The notes under the pieces: model-generated | Database searches by the model: none | The model's input: the letters and a program-made list of their open reading frames with translations, nothing else | What the model was told of the DNA's origin: nothing | Shown here: one piece after another, positions 1 through 8,276 of the stretch | Layout of the letters: the number at the start of each line of letters is the position of its first letter | Position numbering within the stretch: the first letter of the stretch is position 1 | DNA from: Pseudomonas sp. CCI4.2 | GTDB lineage: Bacteria; Pseudomonadota; Gammaproteobacteria; Pseudomonadales; Pseudomonadaceae | Length of the DNA stretch: 64,000 nucleotides | Reading direction: 5' to 3' | NCBI RefSeq assembly: GCF_034350045.1 | Contig: NZ_CP133781.1 | Span: 5,320,501-5,384,500, forward strand | Position numbers and translations under genes: made by a program

Positions 1-636
1 CCGCCACATGGCGTAGCCGGGCAATACATCGTGGTGGCCAAGGATTTGAAATCCGGCGGTCGCGAACTCAGTTTCTATTTCCGTGCGATTCACCACGAAA
101 CGATTCATCCGCAACACCTCAGGTTCAACACGTGCTCGAACCCGCTCCAAGCGCTTGCGTCGCCATGATTTGATGTTGCCATCGACCCACAGCGCAATGA
201 TTACCGTGTCGCGCGTCACCCGATGGAATTCTCGCAAGATGGCTGCACGATGATCCCGATCAGGGATGTGGTGGAATAAACGCATGCAAAAGATGCAATC
301 CACCGCGTTTGCCGACAACTCGATGGAAAGCGGTGAAGTCTGGAAGGTTTTAATACGTTTAAGCTTTTCAGCGGAAAAACCGGCCTCACCTAAAGCCAGC
401 ATTTCCGGCGAATGGTCGGCCGCCAGCACAACCCGGTTGCTGTGTTCGGTTAACACCGCCCAAAAGCGACCCGCACCACTGGGTAAATCGAGCACCAACC
501 CAGGTTCGCCCGCGATTTTTAGCGCTCGCCGCGCCAACTGCTCGTCACGCCATTGCGCCAGGCGCCCGGAAAAGCCTTGTGGCTGGACAGGCTTGCCGCC
601 ATCAGTTTCAGAGCGTAACGCTTTAACATTCAGCAT
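1..636 (-). CDS. Class I SAM-dependent methyltransferase, C-terminus cut by window edge
   Basis: Reading back from the ATG at 636 gives 212 codons with no stop before the window edge, so only the C-terminal end is missing. The protein shows a class I methyltransferase fold: the glycine-rich SAM-binding motif I (VLDLPSGAGRFW, about residues 48-59), an acidic residue after strand 2 (AADHSPEML, about 72-80) and a motif-II-like stretch (DCIFCMRLFHHIPD). Substrate cannot be read from the sequence. It stands alone on the minus strand and is separated from the tautomerase by a REP-containing gap. Confidence 0.8.
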   Translation of the reverse strand, partial: MLNVKALRSETDGGKPVQPQGFSGRLAQWRDEQLARRALKIAGEPGLVLDLPSGAGRFWAVLTEHSNRVVLAADHSPEMLALGEAGFSAEKLKRIKTFQTSPLSIELSANAVDCIFCMRLFHHIPDRDHRAAILREFHRVTRDTVIIALWVDGNIKSWRRKRLERVRARVEPEVLRMNRFVVNRTEIETEFATAGFQILGHHDVLPGYAMWR

Positions 637-951
637 GAACACTCTGCTTATAAGGTAACCGCTTAATAAGTAAGAATTCGCCAGAGCGACCAAGTTAAAA
701 ACGTCTTCACCTATAAATTTTAATCAGCCGTGCATCAATTTTTTGTGAAAAGAATGCGGATTGGAACGCGTGATACGTTTTTTGTGTAAGAGCGGGCTTG
801 CTCGCGATCGGCTGCGCAACTGACGTAAAACCAAGCAGCTCGGTTGTTGCAGTTGGAACCGATTGGGACCGCTTCGCGGTCCATCGCGAGCAAGCTCGCT
901 CCCACAATTGTGTTATTCCACAGCGTGTGGGTTTATTTGATAAGCCCTCTT
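637..951. other. Intergenic gap, no gene
   Basis: No credible reading frame is seen. The right half is occupied by an imperfect inverted pair of REP sequences (785-905); the left part (637-784) is AT-richer and may carry the promoter of the minus-strand methyltransferase. Confidence 0.6.
785..905. repeat. REP doublet (REPIN-like)
   Basis: Two inverted copies of a Pseudomonas-style REP palindrome. The left arm, 790-808, starts GAGCGGGCTTGCTCGCG; the right arm, 883-905, reads on the opposite strand as GTGGGAGCGAGCTTGCTCG. They differ by one base over the shared 19 nt. A small hairpin (GGACCGCTTCGCGGTCC, 866-882) lies inside. The same internal motif (GATCGGCTGCGCA followed by GTAAAA) recurs near 33247-33275, so this is a dispersed family. 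Confidence 0.8.
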
Positions 952-1341
952 CTATTTAGCCGCGTACTGCATTTCGCCGCCGCCGAACGACCAGTCTTCG
1001 CGGTTACTTTCGACGAGGCTGATCCAAACGTCTTCTTTGCGAATCCCGGTCTTCTCATGAATCCCCTCGGCAATGGCTTTATAGAAAGCCTTCTTGACCT
1101 CGACGCTGCGTCCGGTACTCCACGTGATCTGGATAAATACGATTTTCGAGGTGTAGGTGACGCCCAAGTAACCGGCGGCCGGATACACCAGTTCATCCCC
1201 GGCGTGGCGGTTCACGATCTGAAATTTGTCGTGTTCTGGGACGTTGGCGGTTTGGATCATGGCGTCGTACACCACGTCACCAATGGCTTTGACGATTTCA
1301 GGCGAGGTGTCTGCGGCTAAATCAATTCTGGCTAGTGGCAT
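952..1341 (-). CDS. Tautomerase family protein
   Basis: A 129-residue protein when started at the ATG at 1341, which puts Pro directly after Met (MPLARIDL). That N-terminal proline is the catalytic base in the 4-oxalocrotonate tautomerase superfamily. The length fits the two-beta-alpha-beta subgroup rather than the 60-residue short tautomerases. The C-terminal half (WISLVESNREDWSFGGGE) resembles the Pseudomonas members of this family. It is divergent from a LysR regulator at 1456, a common arrangement for a regulator and its target. Substrate unknown. Confidence 0.85.
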   Translation of the reverse strand: MPLARIDLAADTSPEIVKAIGDVVYDAMIQTANVPEHDKFQIVNRHAGDELVYPAAGYLGVTYTSKIVFIQITWSTGRSVEVKKAFYKAIAEGIHEKTGIRKEDVWISLVESNREDWSFGGGEMQYAAK

Positions 1342-1455
1342 GGTGGGACCTTCGGATCGTGGCAGAGAAGAAAGACTTCGTTCAGGCAGCAAATTTAGCG
1401 TCGCCGACGGCCTTCCACAAGCGCATAATTATTTCGCTAATGATGAGGATTACGC

Positions 1456-2367
1456 ATGCTATTCGAAGATTTGAAGGCGTTCGTCGCAGTGATTGACCAC
1501 CACTCACTGACCCGCGCCGCCCAAGCGTTATGCCTGACGCAATCGGCGGTGTCGCGCCGCATTCAACATTTGGAAGAGTCCCTCGACGCCAATCTGTTTG
1601 ATCGCACCAGCCGTCCCCCCAAAGCCACGGCGCTGGCCCACCGCATTTATCAACACGCGGTTATTCTGCTGCGCGATGCCGAGCATTTGCTGGAGGTGCC
1701 ACGGGAAGGCGCGGCCCCCAGTGGGCCGTTTCGTTTGGGGTTTACCCAAGTGGTGGCGGACGTGGTGGTGTTCGACGTGGTGATGAAGATGAAAGCAGAA
1801 TTTCCGGAGCTGGAGGTGCAGTTGCACACCCATTGGAGTTCCGAACTTCAGCAGCAAATTCACGCCGGTAGCCTGGATGCCGCGACATTGATGCTGACTT
1901 CACCCAGCCGTCTGCCTGAAGGCGTGACCGGGCAATTCATCACCACCCTTGAAGTGCTGGTGGTGCAAAGTAAACGCGCGCCGTTGGTCGATAGCCGTTC
2001 TGATATGCAAGCCCTCGCCAGCCAGCCGTGGATCTTGAACCCTGACGGCTGCGGTTATCGGGCCGCACTGGAACGGGCCATTGCTGACACCGGAAAAACC
2101 ATTCGCTTAAGCGTTGATACCCACGGCACCGAGATGCAACTGAGGATGGTCGCCGCCGGATTGGGCTTGGGGTTGATCCCCCGCGATGTATTGCGCCACA
2201 GCCGAGCGGTCGACGAATTGACGGTGGTTGAGGTCAAGAGCTTCTCCCTGAGCCTCGACATTTGGCTAGTGCATCCCTATCAGCTGGGTAATCTAAAACG
2301 CGCGATGGATATTCTCGGACAGACCGTGGTGGATGGATTTGTTAATCATCAAGCGCACACTTTGTAG
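1456..2367 (+). CDS. LysR-family transcriptional regulator
   Basis: A 303-residue protein of normal LysR length. The N-terminal winged helix-turn-helix is plain (LTRAAQALCLTQSAVSRRIQ, about residues 16-35), followed by a periplasmic-binding-protein-like effector domain from about residue 90. A GAGG ribosome-binding site precedes the ATG. It is divergent from the tautomerase gene with a 114-bp shared control region, so it probably regulates that gene and itself. The effector is not deducible. Its 3' end overlaps the decayed hydrolase remnant on the other strand by about 26 bp. Confidence 0.9.
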   Translation: MLFEDLKAFVAVIDHHSLTRAAQALCLTQSAVSRRIQHLEESLDANLFDRTSRPPKATALAHRIYQHAVILLRDAEHLLEVPREGAAPSGPFRLGFTQVVADVVVFDVVMKMKAEFPELEVQLHTHWSSELQQQIHAGSLDAATLMLTSPSRLPEGVTGQFITTLEVLVVQSKRAPLVDSRSDMQALASQPWILNPDGCGYRAALERAIADTGKTIRLSVDTHGTEMQLRMVAAGLGLGLIPRDVLRHSRAVDELTVVEVKSFSLSLDIWLVHPYQLGNLKRAMDILGQTVVDGFVNHQAHTL

Positions 2368-2742
2368 GGGCCTTCGGAAGGCTTTCAAGAAATGACAGTA
2401 AAGCCGAATTGAATTCGTCCGCCGCAGTGATGTTATGCGCATGGGCGCCGTGTGCAACGCAGTGCCAGACCGTGTTAGCCAAGTGCTCAGAGAGCTTTTG
2501 CGAGCAAGTCCAAGGAACTAGCACATCGTCTTTGGCGACCGAGATTAATGTCGGCGCACTGATTCGGACAGCCGTCGCGTCACGTTGAATCGTCGCAAGG
2601 CTGCGATACGCGCACGCATCGTAGCGGCCCCCGGAAAATGCGCCAGAGCATGATCCACTTCCGCCTCGACACGGCTGGCATTGGCCGCACACCAGCTTGC
2701 CGGGTAAAGGAAAATGGGCTGAGCTAAGGATGCACGCCACAA
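2342..2742 (-). pseudogene. Remnant of a RutD-like alpha/beta hydrolase
   Basis: Two minus-strand frames together give the C-terminal half of one protein. The frame at 2545-2742 carries FLYPASW...AHFPGAATMRARIAALRRF; the overlapping frame down to 2342 continues with SAPTLISVAKDDVLVPWTCS and HGAHAHNITAADEFN. This order matches the lid, catalytic-Asp (DDVLVP) and catalytic-His (GAHAHNIT) parts of the RutD family, known from pyrimidine catabolism. The nucleophile half is missing and the frame breaks around 2560-2580, so it is a truncated, frameshifted relic. No other rut genes are present. Confidence 0.65.
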
Positions 2743-2767
2743 AAGCCTATCGCCAATACGTTGGCTC

Positions 2768-4378
2768 CTACAGGCTCGCGTCAGCGATGATCATCTCAGC
2801 CGCCTTTTCGGCAATCATCAGGGTCGGCGAGCAGGTATTACCCGAGACGATGTTCGGCATGATCGACGCGTCCACGACCCGCAAACCTGGAATGCCTCGC
2901 ACCCGCAGACGCTCATCCACCACCGCATCACTGCCCTGCCCCATTTTGCAGGTGCCGACCGGGTGGAAAATCGTTGTGCCGATACTGCGTGCAGCCTGTC
3001 GTAACTCGTCCTCGCTTTGCAGGCTCACACCCGGCAAATACTCCACCGGTTGAAAGCGGGCCAACGCCGGGGCCGCCGCGATGCGTCGGGTCAGGCGGAT
3101 GGCGTCGGCAGCGACCCTCAGGTCCTCGTCATGGCTGAGGTAATTGGGTCGAATCGATGGCGCATCCTCCATCCGCGCAGAGCGAATTTCTACCGTGCCG
3201 CGACTCTGGGGACGAAGGTTGCATACGGAGGCAGTAAACGCTGCGAAGGTATGCAGCGGTTCACCGAAGCGTTCCAGCGATAAGGGCTGCACGTGGTATT
3301 CAAGATTGGCCGATGGCTGTTCTGGCCCGGAGCGCGCAAAAGCGCCCAATTGGCTCGGCGCCATGGCCAGCGGTCCGCTGCGATTGATCGCGTAGCGCAG
3401 GCCCATGTTCATCTTGCCCCAGAGGCTGCCGACCATTTGGTTGAGCGTCTTGCCGTTGCTGATTTTGTAGATCAAACGCAGTTGCAAGTGATCCTGCAGA
3501 TTACTGCCCACGCCGGATAATTCGTGACGCACGCTGATACCGAGTTTTTCCAGCAACGGCCGTGGCCCAATGCCCGAACGCTGCAACAGCGCCGGCGAGC
3601 CAATTGCGCCACAGCACAGGATGATTTCCCGGCGCGCGCGAAACTGTTCTTCTCGTTGCTCAACGCGCGCGACCACCGCACTGGCGCGGCCGTTTTCCAA
3701 TTCGATACGCGACGCCTCGACGCCGGTCAGCACCGTCAGGTTTTTACGCTGGGCAATCGGACGCAAAAACGCTTTCGACGCGTTCCAACGCACACCGCGT
3801 CGTTGGTTGACTTGAAAGTAGCTACAGCCTTCATTGTCGCCACCGTTGAAATCCTCGACGGACGCAATGCCGGTCTCGGCGGCGGCGTCACGAAACGCAT
3901 CGAGAATGCCCCACGATAATCGCTGCTGCTCCACCCGCCATTCGCCGTCTGCGCTGTGCATGTCTGAATTGCCGGCGTAGTGATTTTCCGAGCGTTTGAA
4001 CTGCGGTAGAACGGCGTCCCAGCCCCAGCCGGTATTGCCCTGGGCCGCCCACTCATCGTAATCACGGGCTTGGCCGCGCATGTAGATCATGCCGTTGATC
4101 GAGGAACAGCCGCCCAGCACTCGGCCGCGCGGGTAATTCAGCGAACGCCCGTTCAGGCCAGGTTCGGCTTCGGTTTTGAAGCACCAGTCAGTCCGTGGAT
4201 TGCCGATGCAATAGAGGTAGCCCACGGGGATATGAATCCAGTGGTAATTGTCTTGTCCGCCCGCTTCGAGCAACAGCACGCGGTGCGCCGGGTTTTGTGA
4301 CAATCGATTGGCCAGTAAACAGCCGGCAGGTCCGGCGCCGACAATCACATAATCGTAGAGCTCAGCCGTCGCTTGCAT
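2768..4378 (-). CDS. GMC-family FAD-dependent oxidoreductase (choline/alcohol dehydrogenase-like)
   Basis: A 536-residue flavoprotein with the N-terminal dinucleotide-binding motif GAGPAGC (14-20), the GMC signature region (RGRVLGGCSSINGMIYMRG, near residue 85) and the C-terminal active-site block with FHPVGTCKMG and NTCSPTLM. The family oxidises alcohols such as choline or alkanols with FAD; the substrate here is unknown. I take the ATG at 4378 as the start because it follows a G-rich ribosome-binding site and gives the usual short lead before the FAD motif. No betaine-synthesis genes accompany it, so choline is not supported. Confidence 0.88.
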   Translation of the reverse strand: MQATAELYDYVIVGAGPAGCLLANRLSQNPAHRVLLLEAGGQDNYHWIHIPVGYLYCIGNPRTDWCFKTEAEPGLNGRSLNYPRGRVLGGCSSINGMIYMRGQARDYDEWAAQGNTGWGWDAVLPQFKRSENHYAGNSDMHSADGEWRVEQQRLSWGILDAFRDAAAETGIASVEDFNGGDNEGCSYFQVNQRRGVRWNASKAFLRPIAQRKNLTVLTGVEASRIELENGRASAVVARVEQREEQFRARREIILCCGAIGSPALLQRSGIGPRPLLEKLGISVRHELSGVGSNLQDHLQLRLIYKISNGKTLNQMVGSLWGKMNMGLRYAINRSGPLAMAPSQLGAFARSGPEQPSANLEYHVQPLSLERFGEPLHTFAAFTASVCNLRPQSRGTVEIRSARMEDAPSIRPNYLSHDEDLRVAADAIRLTRRIAAAPALARFQPVEYLPGVSLQSEDELRQAARSIGTTIFHPVGTCKMGQGSDAVVDERLRVRGIPGLRVVDASIMPNIVSGNTCSPTLMIAEKAAEMIIADASL

Positions 4379-4439
4379 GAATTCCCCCGCTAAGTTTTTA
4401 TTGTTATCTGGGGCCAAGCTATAAGGGGTTTTCGCGCAA

Positions 4440-4480
4440 AAAGAAAGGCCGCAGCACGTTGCCGTGCGGCGGCCTTCTTA
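4440..4480 (-). terminator. Hairpin between malic enzyme and GMC gene
   Basis: Read on the minus strand, AAGGCCGCCGCACG pairs across a short loop with CGTGCTGCGGCCTT, followed by a T-rich run. On this strand it lies directly downstream of the malic enzyme gene, which it would terminate. Confidence 0.8.
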
Positions 4481-4507
4481 ATCGAAGCAGGTTAGATCAG
4501 CAGATGA

Positions 4508-6193
4508 TCAGACCGAGCGACGACGATAGGTGCGGTAGTTCGGCATCCAGAAATTACGCTCGATCGCTGCCAGCAACATCTCTTCCGAGGTTTCCAGCGC
4601 CAGGCCTTCAGCCTGAGCTTCTTTGGCGACGGCCAACGCGATCTTGCGGCTAACGGCTTGAATGTCGGTCAATGGCGGCAATACCGCGTCACCTGAACCG
4701 GTGACCATCGGCGAGCACTCTGCCAAAGCGTTGGATGCGGCCATCAGCATTTTGTCGGTGATGCGCGACGCCTTGCTGGCGATCACGCCCAAACCGATGC
4801 CAGGGAAGATGTAGGAGTTGTTGCACTGCGCGATGTGAATCGTGCGGCCGTTGAACTCCACCGGTGCGAACGGGCTGCCGGTAGCAACCAATGCATTGCC
4901 GTCGGTCCAGCGCAGGATTTCTTCCGGCGTGGCTTCGACTTTCGATGTCGGGTTGGACATCGGCATGATCAATGGCTTGGCGCAATGCTTGTGCATTTCA
5001 CGAACCACTTGTTCTGTGAACAGACCGCGTTGGCCTGACACACCGATCATCACGGTGGCATTGGCGTGACCGACAACATCCAACAAGGTCGGGAAGCCTT
5101 CAGCGCCCCAGCTCGTTACATCTGCGGTTTTCTGTGCCAGACGTGACTGGAAGTCCAATAGACCGTCCATTTTGTCGGTCAGTAAACCGTGGCGATCGAC
5201 CATGAAGATGCGCTTACGTGCTTCGCTCTCGCTCAGCCCTTCGATCGTCATCGCCGCAATGATGTGCTCGGCGATACCACAGCCGGCAGAACCTGCGCCG
5301 ACGAACACCACCACTTGCTGAGCCAGCGTTTCGCTCTTGGCTTTGCAGGCCGCGAGCAACGTGCCGACGGCCACCGAAGCAGTGCCTTGAATGTCGTCGT
5401 TGAAACAGCACAGTTCGTTGCGGTACTTCTCAAGCAAGGGCATGGCGTTGGGCTGAGCGAAGTCTTCGAACTGCAACAACACTTCCGGCCAGCGACGCTG
5501 TACGGCGTCGATGAACAGTGCCACGAAATCGTAGTATTCCTGGCCCGTTACACGCTTGTGGCGCCAGCCCATGTACATCGGGTCGTCGAGCAATTCCTGG
5601 TTATTGGTGCCGACGTCCAGCACGATCGGCAGGGTATAAGCCGGGCTGATGCCGCCACACGCGGTGTAAAGCGACAGTTTGCCGATGGGAATACCCATGC
5701 CGCCAATGCCTTGGTCGCCCAGACCGAGGATGCGTTCACTGTCGGTGACCACAATGATCTTGATCTGATCCTTGGTCGCGCTGCGCAGGATGTCGTCGAT
5801 GCGGTCGCGTTCCGGGTACGAGATAAACAGCCCACGGTGGGTGCGGTAAATCTTCGAGAATTCCTGACACGCCTGGCCGACCGTCGGGGTGTAGATGATC
5901 GGCAGCATTTCATCGAGGTGCGAGTCGAGCAGGCGGAAGAACAACGTTTCGTTGTTGTCCTGAATCGAACGCAGGTAAATGTGTTTGTCGAGGTCGCTAG
6001 CGCATTGGTTGTATTGGCTAAAGACCCGCTCGACTTGCTCTTCGATGGTTTCCACGTTTTGTGGCAACAGACCGATGAGGTTGAATTCGACGCGCTCTTG
6101 CGGCGTGAAGGCGCTGCCCTTGTTCAGCAGGGGCATCTCCAGTAGCGAAGGGCCAGCATAGGAAATGTATAAAGGACGCGAGGATTTGGTCAT
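4508..6193 (-). CDS. maeA: NAD-dependent malic enzyme
   Basis: Oxidatively decarboxylates malate to pyruvate with NAD+, in the cytosol. The 561-residue length and the motifs are those of the large (SfcA/MaeA) bacterial form: YTPTVGQACQEFSKIYR, the nearby GLGDQGIGGMGIPIGKLSLY, the metal-site FNDDIQGTASV, and the Rossmann motif FVGAGSAGCGIAEH. An ATG at 6193 (MTKSSRPLYISYAG) gives the usual N-terminus; the longer upstream frame lacks homology. Single gene with its own terminator. Confidence 0.95.
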   Translation of the reverse strand: MTKSSRPLYISYAGPSLLEMPLLNKGSAFTPQERVEFNLIGLLPQNVETIEEQVERVFSQYNQCASDLDKHIYLRSIQDNNETLFFRLLDSHLDEMLPIIYTPTVGQACQEFSKIYRTHRGLFISYPERDRIDDILRSATKDQIKIIVVTDSERILGLGDQGIGGMGIPIGKLSLYTACGGISPAYTLPIVLDVGTNNQELLDDPMYMGWRHKRVTGQEYYDFVALFIDAVQRRWPEVLLQFEDFAQPNAMPLLEKYRNELCCFNDDIQGTASVAVGTLLAACKAKSETLAQQVVVFVGAGSAGCGIAEHIIAAMTIEGLSESEARKRIFMVDRHGLLTDKMDGLLDFQSRLAQKTADVTSWGAEGFPTLLDVVGHANATVMIGVSGQRGLFTEQVVREMHKHCAKPLIMPMSNPTSKVEATPEEILRWTDGNALVATGSPFAPVEFNGRTIHIAQCNNSYIFPGIGLGVIASKASRITDKMLMAASNALAECSPMVTGSGDAVLPPLTDIQAVSRKIALAVAKEAQAEGLALETSEEMLLAAIERNFWMPNYRTYRRRSV

Positions 6194-6370
6194 TTTCAGT
6201 GTTCGCCTTTTTTCGTTTACTCTGAAATTTCTTGGTGAAACCGAGGCGGGCAGCTGGAACTTGGGGGTACAGCTAGACAGTTCTCTATTCAACCCGACTC
6301 AGCGAGGATCGTAAGACGATACCGCGGGGGCTATCTTACTCGTGCTGGAGGTGTTGCGGCATATCAGTGA

Positions 6371-6805
6371 TTAGACGGGCTTTTTTGCCGGATCCGCATC
6401 TTTGCGCAGAATGTAGGCGCTGAAGGCCAAAAAGTCGCCAAGGTGCTTCGTGATGATCGCGACGGTAATGGGCAACTGAAGGGTTTGGTATTCGTGCACG
6501 GCGATATTTCGGAAGCCGACTATATTTTTAAGTCCAGACACCAACACCGTGTCCACCCATCCGCTACGAGACAACAACTCAAACACGTCGCGCGAACTTT
6601 GCAGAATACCCAGCCGTTCGCGACGCACCAAATGCTGGCCCATGCCCATCGCGGCTTCGCATGCGCGTTGAATATTCAGGATCGCGGCGTCCTGTCGAGT
6701 AAAGTCGGTCGCAAAGCTGGCGGGGTCTTTGTCGTACTCCTCCCGAGCTCGAGCGACGCAGCGCTCAATCGTTGCAGCCTTGTTGATCAGCACATTATCG
6801 GCCAT
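6371..6805 (-). CDS. hepT: HepT-like ribonuclease toxin (DUF86)
   Basis: A 144-residue all-helical protein with the HEPN-family RX4HXY active-site motif: R99, H104, Y106 (RNIAVHEY). In characterised pairs, HepT cleaves RNA and is silenced when its partner MntA adds AMP to the motif tyrosine. The gene starts 11 bp inside the end of mntA, so the two are translationally coupled with the antitoxin first. All three motif residues are intact, which argues that the pair is still active. Confidence 0.88.
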   Translation of the reverse strand: MADNVLINKAATIERCVARAREEYDKDPASFATDFTRQDAAILNIQRACEAAMGMGQHLVRRERLGILQSSRDVFELLSRSGWVDTVLVSGLKNIVGFRNIAVHEYQTLQLPITVAIITKHLGDFLAFSAYILRKDADPAKKPV

Positions 6806-7190
6806 AGATGCTTCCGTCCTTTTGAATATCCGCGAGCAATCCAGCCCGAGCGGTATCCAATTCAGTTTTTTCGCTCAATACAAAGCATTCGAAAAGCCCC
6901 ACTTGCACGTCATCGCCCCAGACCCGCAACCCAGTGGTAATCACTTGATATTGCATAATCGTCGACGCGGCTCGCATGTCCAGCAAATCGACCGGGATCC
7001 CGGCGATATCAGCCAGCTCTCCCGACATTTCCCATAACCGCATTGGGTCGAGCTTGCCAGCCAAAAGCACCGCCACATCCAAGTCGCTCTGCGCAGTGGC
7101 ATGGTCGGTAACTTGGCTGCCAAAAATGTAAACCGCCAATAATCCGGGAATGTGCGCTTGCAAGTGCGCGACGAGTCTTTCGAAATTCAT
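6795..7190 (-). CDS. mntA: MntA-like minimal nucleotidyltransferase antitoxin
   Basis: A 131-residue minimal nucleotidyltransferase. G24-S25, then ten residues, then D36-x-D38 form the GSX10DXD signature (FGSQ...SDLDVAVLL); PVDLLDM near 67-72 supplies the likely third acidic residue. The ATG at 7190 follows a GGGAG ribosome-binding site and leaves little before the catalytic motif, as in the family; a longer frame back to 7325 is not supported. It overlaps hepT and is divergent from the DUF4337 gene. It is expected to AMPylate and block the HepT toxin. Confidence 0.88.
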   Translation of the reverse strand: MNFERLVAHLQAHIPGLLAVYIFGSQVTDHATAQSDLDVAVLLAGKLDPMRLWEMSGELADIAGIPVDLLDMRAASTIMQYQVITTGLRVWGDDVQVGLFECFVLSEKTELDTARAGLLADIQKDGSIYGR

Positions 7191-7323
7191 GACAATGCTC
7201 CCGACTCGCGCTGAAGTGCACACATCATACAGTGTGCGAATACGGCTAAAGGCGATCAGCTGCGATAGTTTTACACAGACTGGATTACACTCCGCAACTC
7301 CACCCCTCCATAGATCACTCCCC

Positions 7324-7902
7324 ATGTCTGAAGACTTCGAAGTCCCGAGCCCGCACGAGCACCATTTGGAACACGCGACCGAGCATGCTCAGGCGCGCGG
7401 GGATAATTTCGCCGGAAAAATCGCGGTGATGACAGCGATCATGGCGACCATAGGCGCCCTGCTCAGCTATCAGGCCGGGTCGACGGAAAGCGAAGCGGCA
7501 ATGGACAAAAACAACGCCGCCATTAAGAAAACCGAAGCCTCCAATCAGTGGAATTACTACCAGGCCAAATCCAGCCGCCAAAACCTGTCGGAACTGGCGA
7601 CCCACATACCCGGCGTCGATGCGGCGCACTACACGGCCGAAGCTGAACGCTATAAAGCTGAAAAAGAAGTGGTCCGCAAGAAAGCTGAACAGCTCGAAGA
7701 AGAAGTGACGGCGTGGGATGAAAAATCAGAAGTCGCGCTGCATCAGCACCACCGCTGGGCGCAGGCGATGACCGCGATTCAGATCGCCATCTCGCTGGCG
7801 GCGATCACGTTACTGACGCGTAAAGAGTGGCTGAAAAAAGTGGCGTATGGCGCGGCGGGGATTGCCGTGGTGTTGGGGACGCTGGCGTATTTGCATATTT
7901 GA
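7324..7902 (+). CDS. DUF4337 membrane protein
   Basis: A 192-residue protein with an N-terminal membrane segment (about 33-49), a central charged coiled coil (AEAERYKAEKEVVRKKAEQ) and two C-terminal membrane segments (about 142-160 and 170-190). This arrangement is that of the DUF4337 family, whose function is not known. The start at 7324 gives MSEDFEVPSPHEHH, a His- and Glu-rich N-terminus common in the family; the frame extends further upstream only through the control region of mntA. Confidence 0.8.
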   Translation: MSEDFEVPSPHEHHLEHATEHAQARGDNFAGKIAVMTAIMATIGALLSYQAGSTESEAAMDKNNAAIKKTEASNQWNYYQAKSSRQNLSELATHIPGVDAAHYTAEAERYKAEKEVVRKKAEQLEEEVTAWDEKSEVALHQHHRWAQAMTAIQIAISLAAITLLTRKEWLKKVAYGAAGIAVVLGTLAYLHI

Positions 7903-7934
7903 TGAACGCCGCTGGGGATCAAACACGGCACATC

Positions 7935-7975
7935 CCTGCGGGAGCCAGGCTTGCCTGCGAACGAGGCGACGCGCT
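7935..7975. repeat. REP-like element
   Basis: The segment CTGCGGGAGCCAGGCTTGCC followed by TGCGAACGAGGCG matches the general form of Pseudomonas REP palindromes (GGGAGC...GGCTTGCC...GCGA). Single, unpaired copy downstream of the DUF4337 gene. Confidence 0.55.
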
Positions 7976-7985
7976 GGTGACTGTG

Positions 7986-8150
7986 ACACCGCTTTGCGTG
8001 GTCAATGCCGCCGAGAAACGCCATTTCGCTTGGGCGTATTGGGAGTTTGAGGGGAGCTTTGGTGAGTTTGATGTGGGTCCAGGGCAATGGAATGAGCAGA
8101 TTCATAGAGCGTTGGTGTCGAGTGACCATGCGTACTTCAAGGACAAGTAA
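7986..8150 (+). pseudogene. C-terminal remnant of a GH5 (cellulase-like) glycoside hydrolase
   Basis: The frame ending at the TAA at 8148-8150 encodes AAEKRHFAWAYWEFEGSFGEFD and then GPGQWNEQIHRALV. The AxWAYWEF...GxFD...QW...AL pattern is the C-terminal strand and helix of glycoside hydrolase family 5 enzymes. Nothing upstream in any frame continues the barrel, and a REP element sits where the rest should be. I read it as the tail of a gene lost by deletion. The function is not retained. Confidence 0.55.
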
Positions 8151-8160
8151 TGAGCTAACA

Positions 8161-8230
8161 CCGGCCCCTGTAGGAGACCCAGATCACAGTGGGACCGAAT
8201 TTATTCGGAAGCAGGCGACGCGCTATATCA
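8161..8230. repeat. REP-like element with conserved GGGACCGAATTTATTCGG core
   Basis: At 8189-8214 the core GTGGGACCGAATTTATTCGG is followed by AAGC. The same core recurs at 33111-33137 and, inverted, at 31001-31024, always in an intergenic gap. It is a dispersed intergenic repeat. Confidence 0.65.
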
Positions 8231-8276
8231 GAATGAAAAAGGTTGCGACCAATTGGTCCAATTACAGAGAGCCACG

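Noticed and set aside
2768..4378. Choline dehydrogenase betA
   Set aside because: GMC motifs fit, but no betB, betI or choline transporter is adjacent, so only the superfamily is called.
5189..6145. 318-codon frame antisense to the malic enzyme gene
   Set aside because: Shadow of the high-GC coding strand; no family features and the sense gene is certain.
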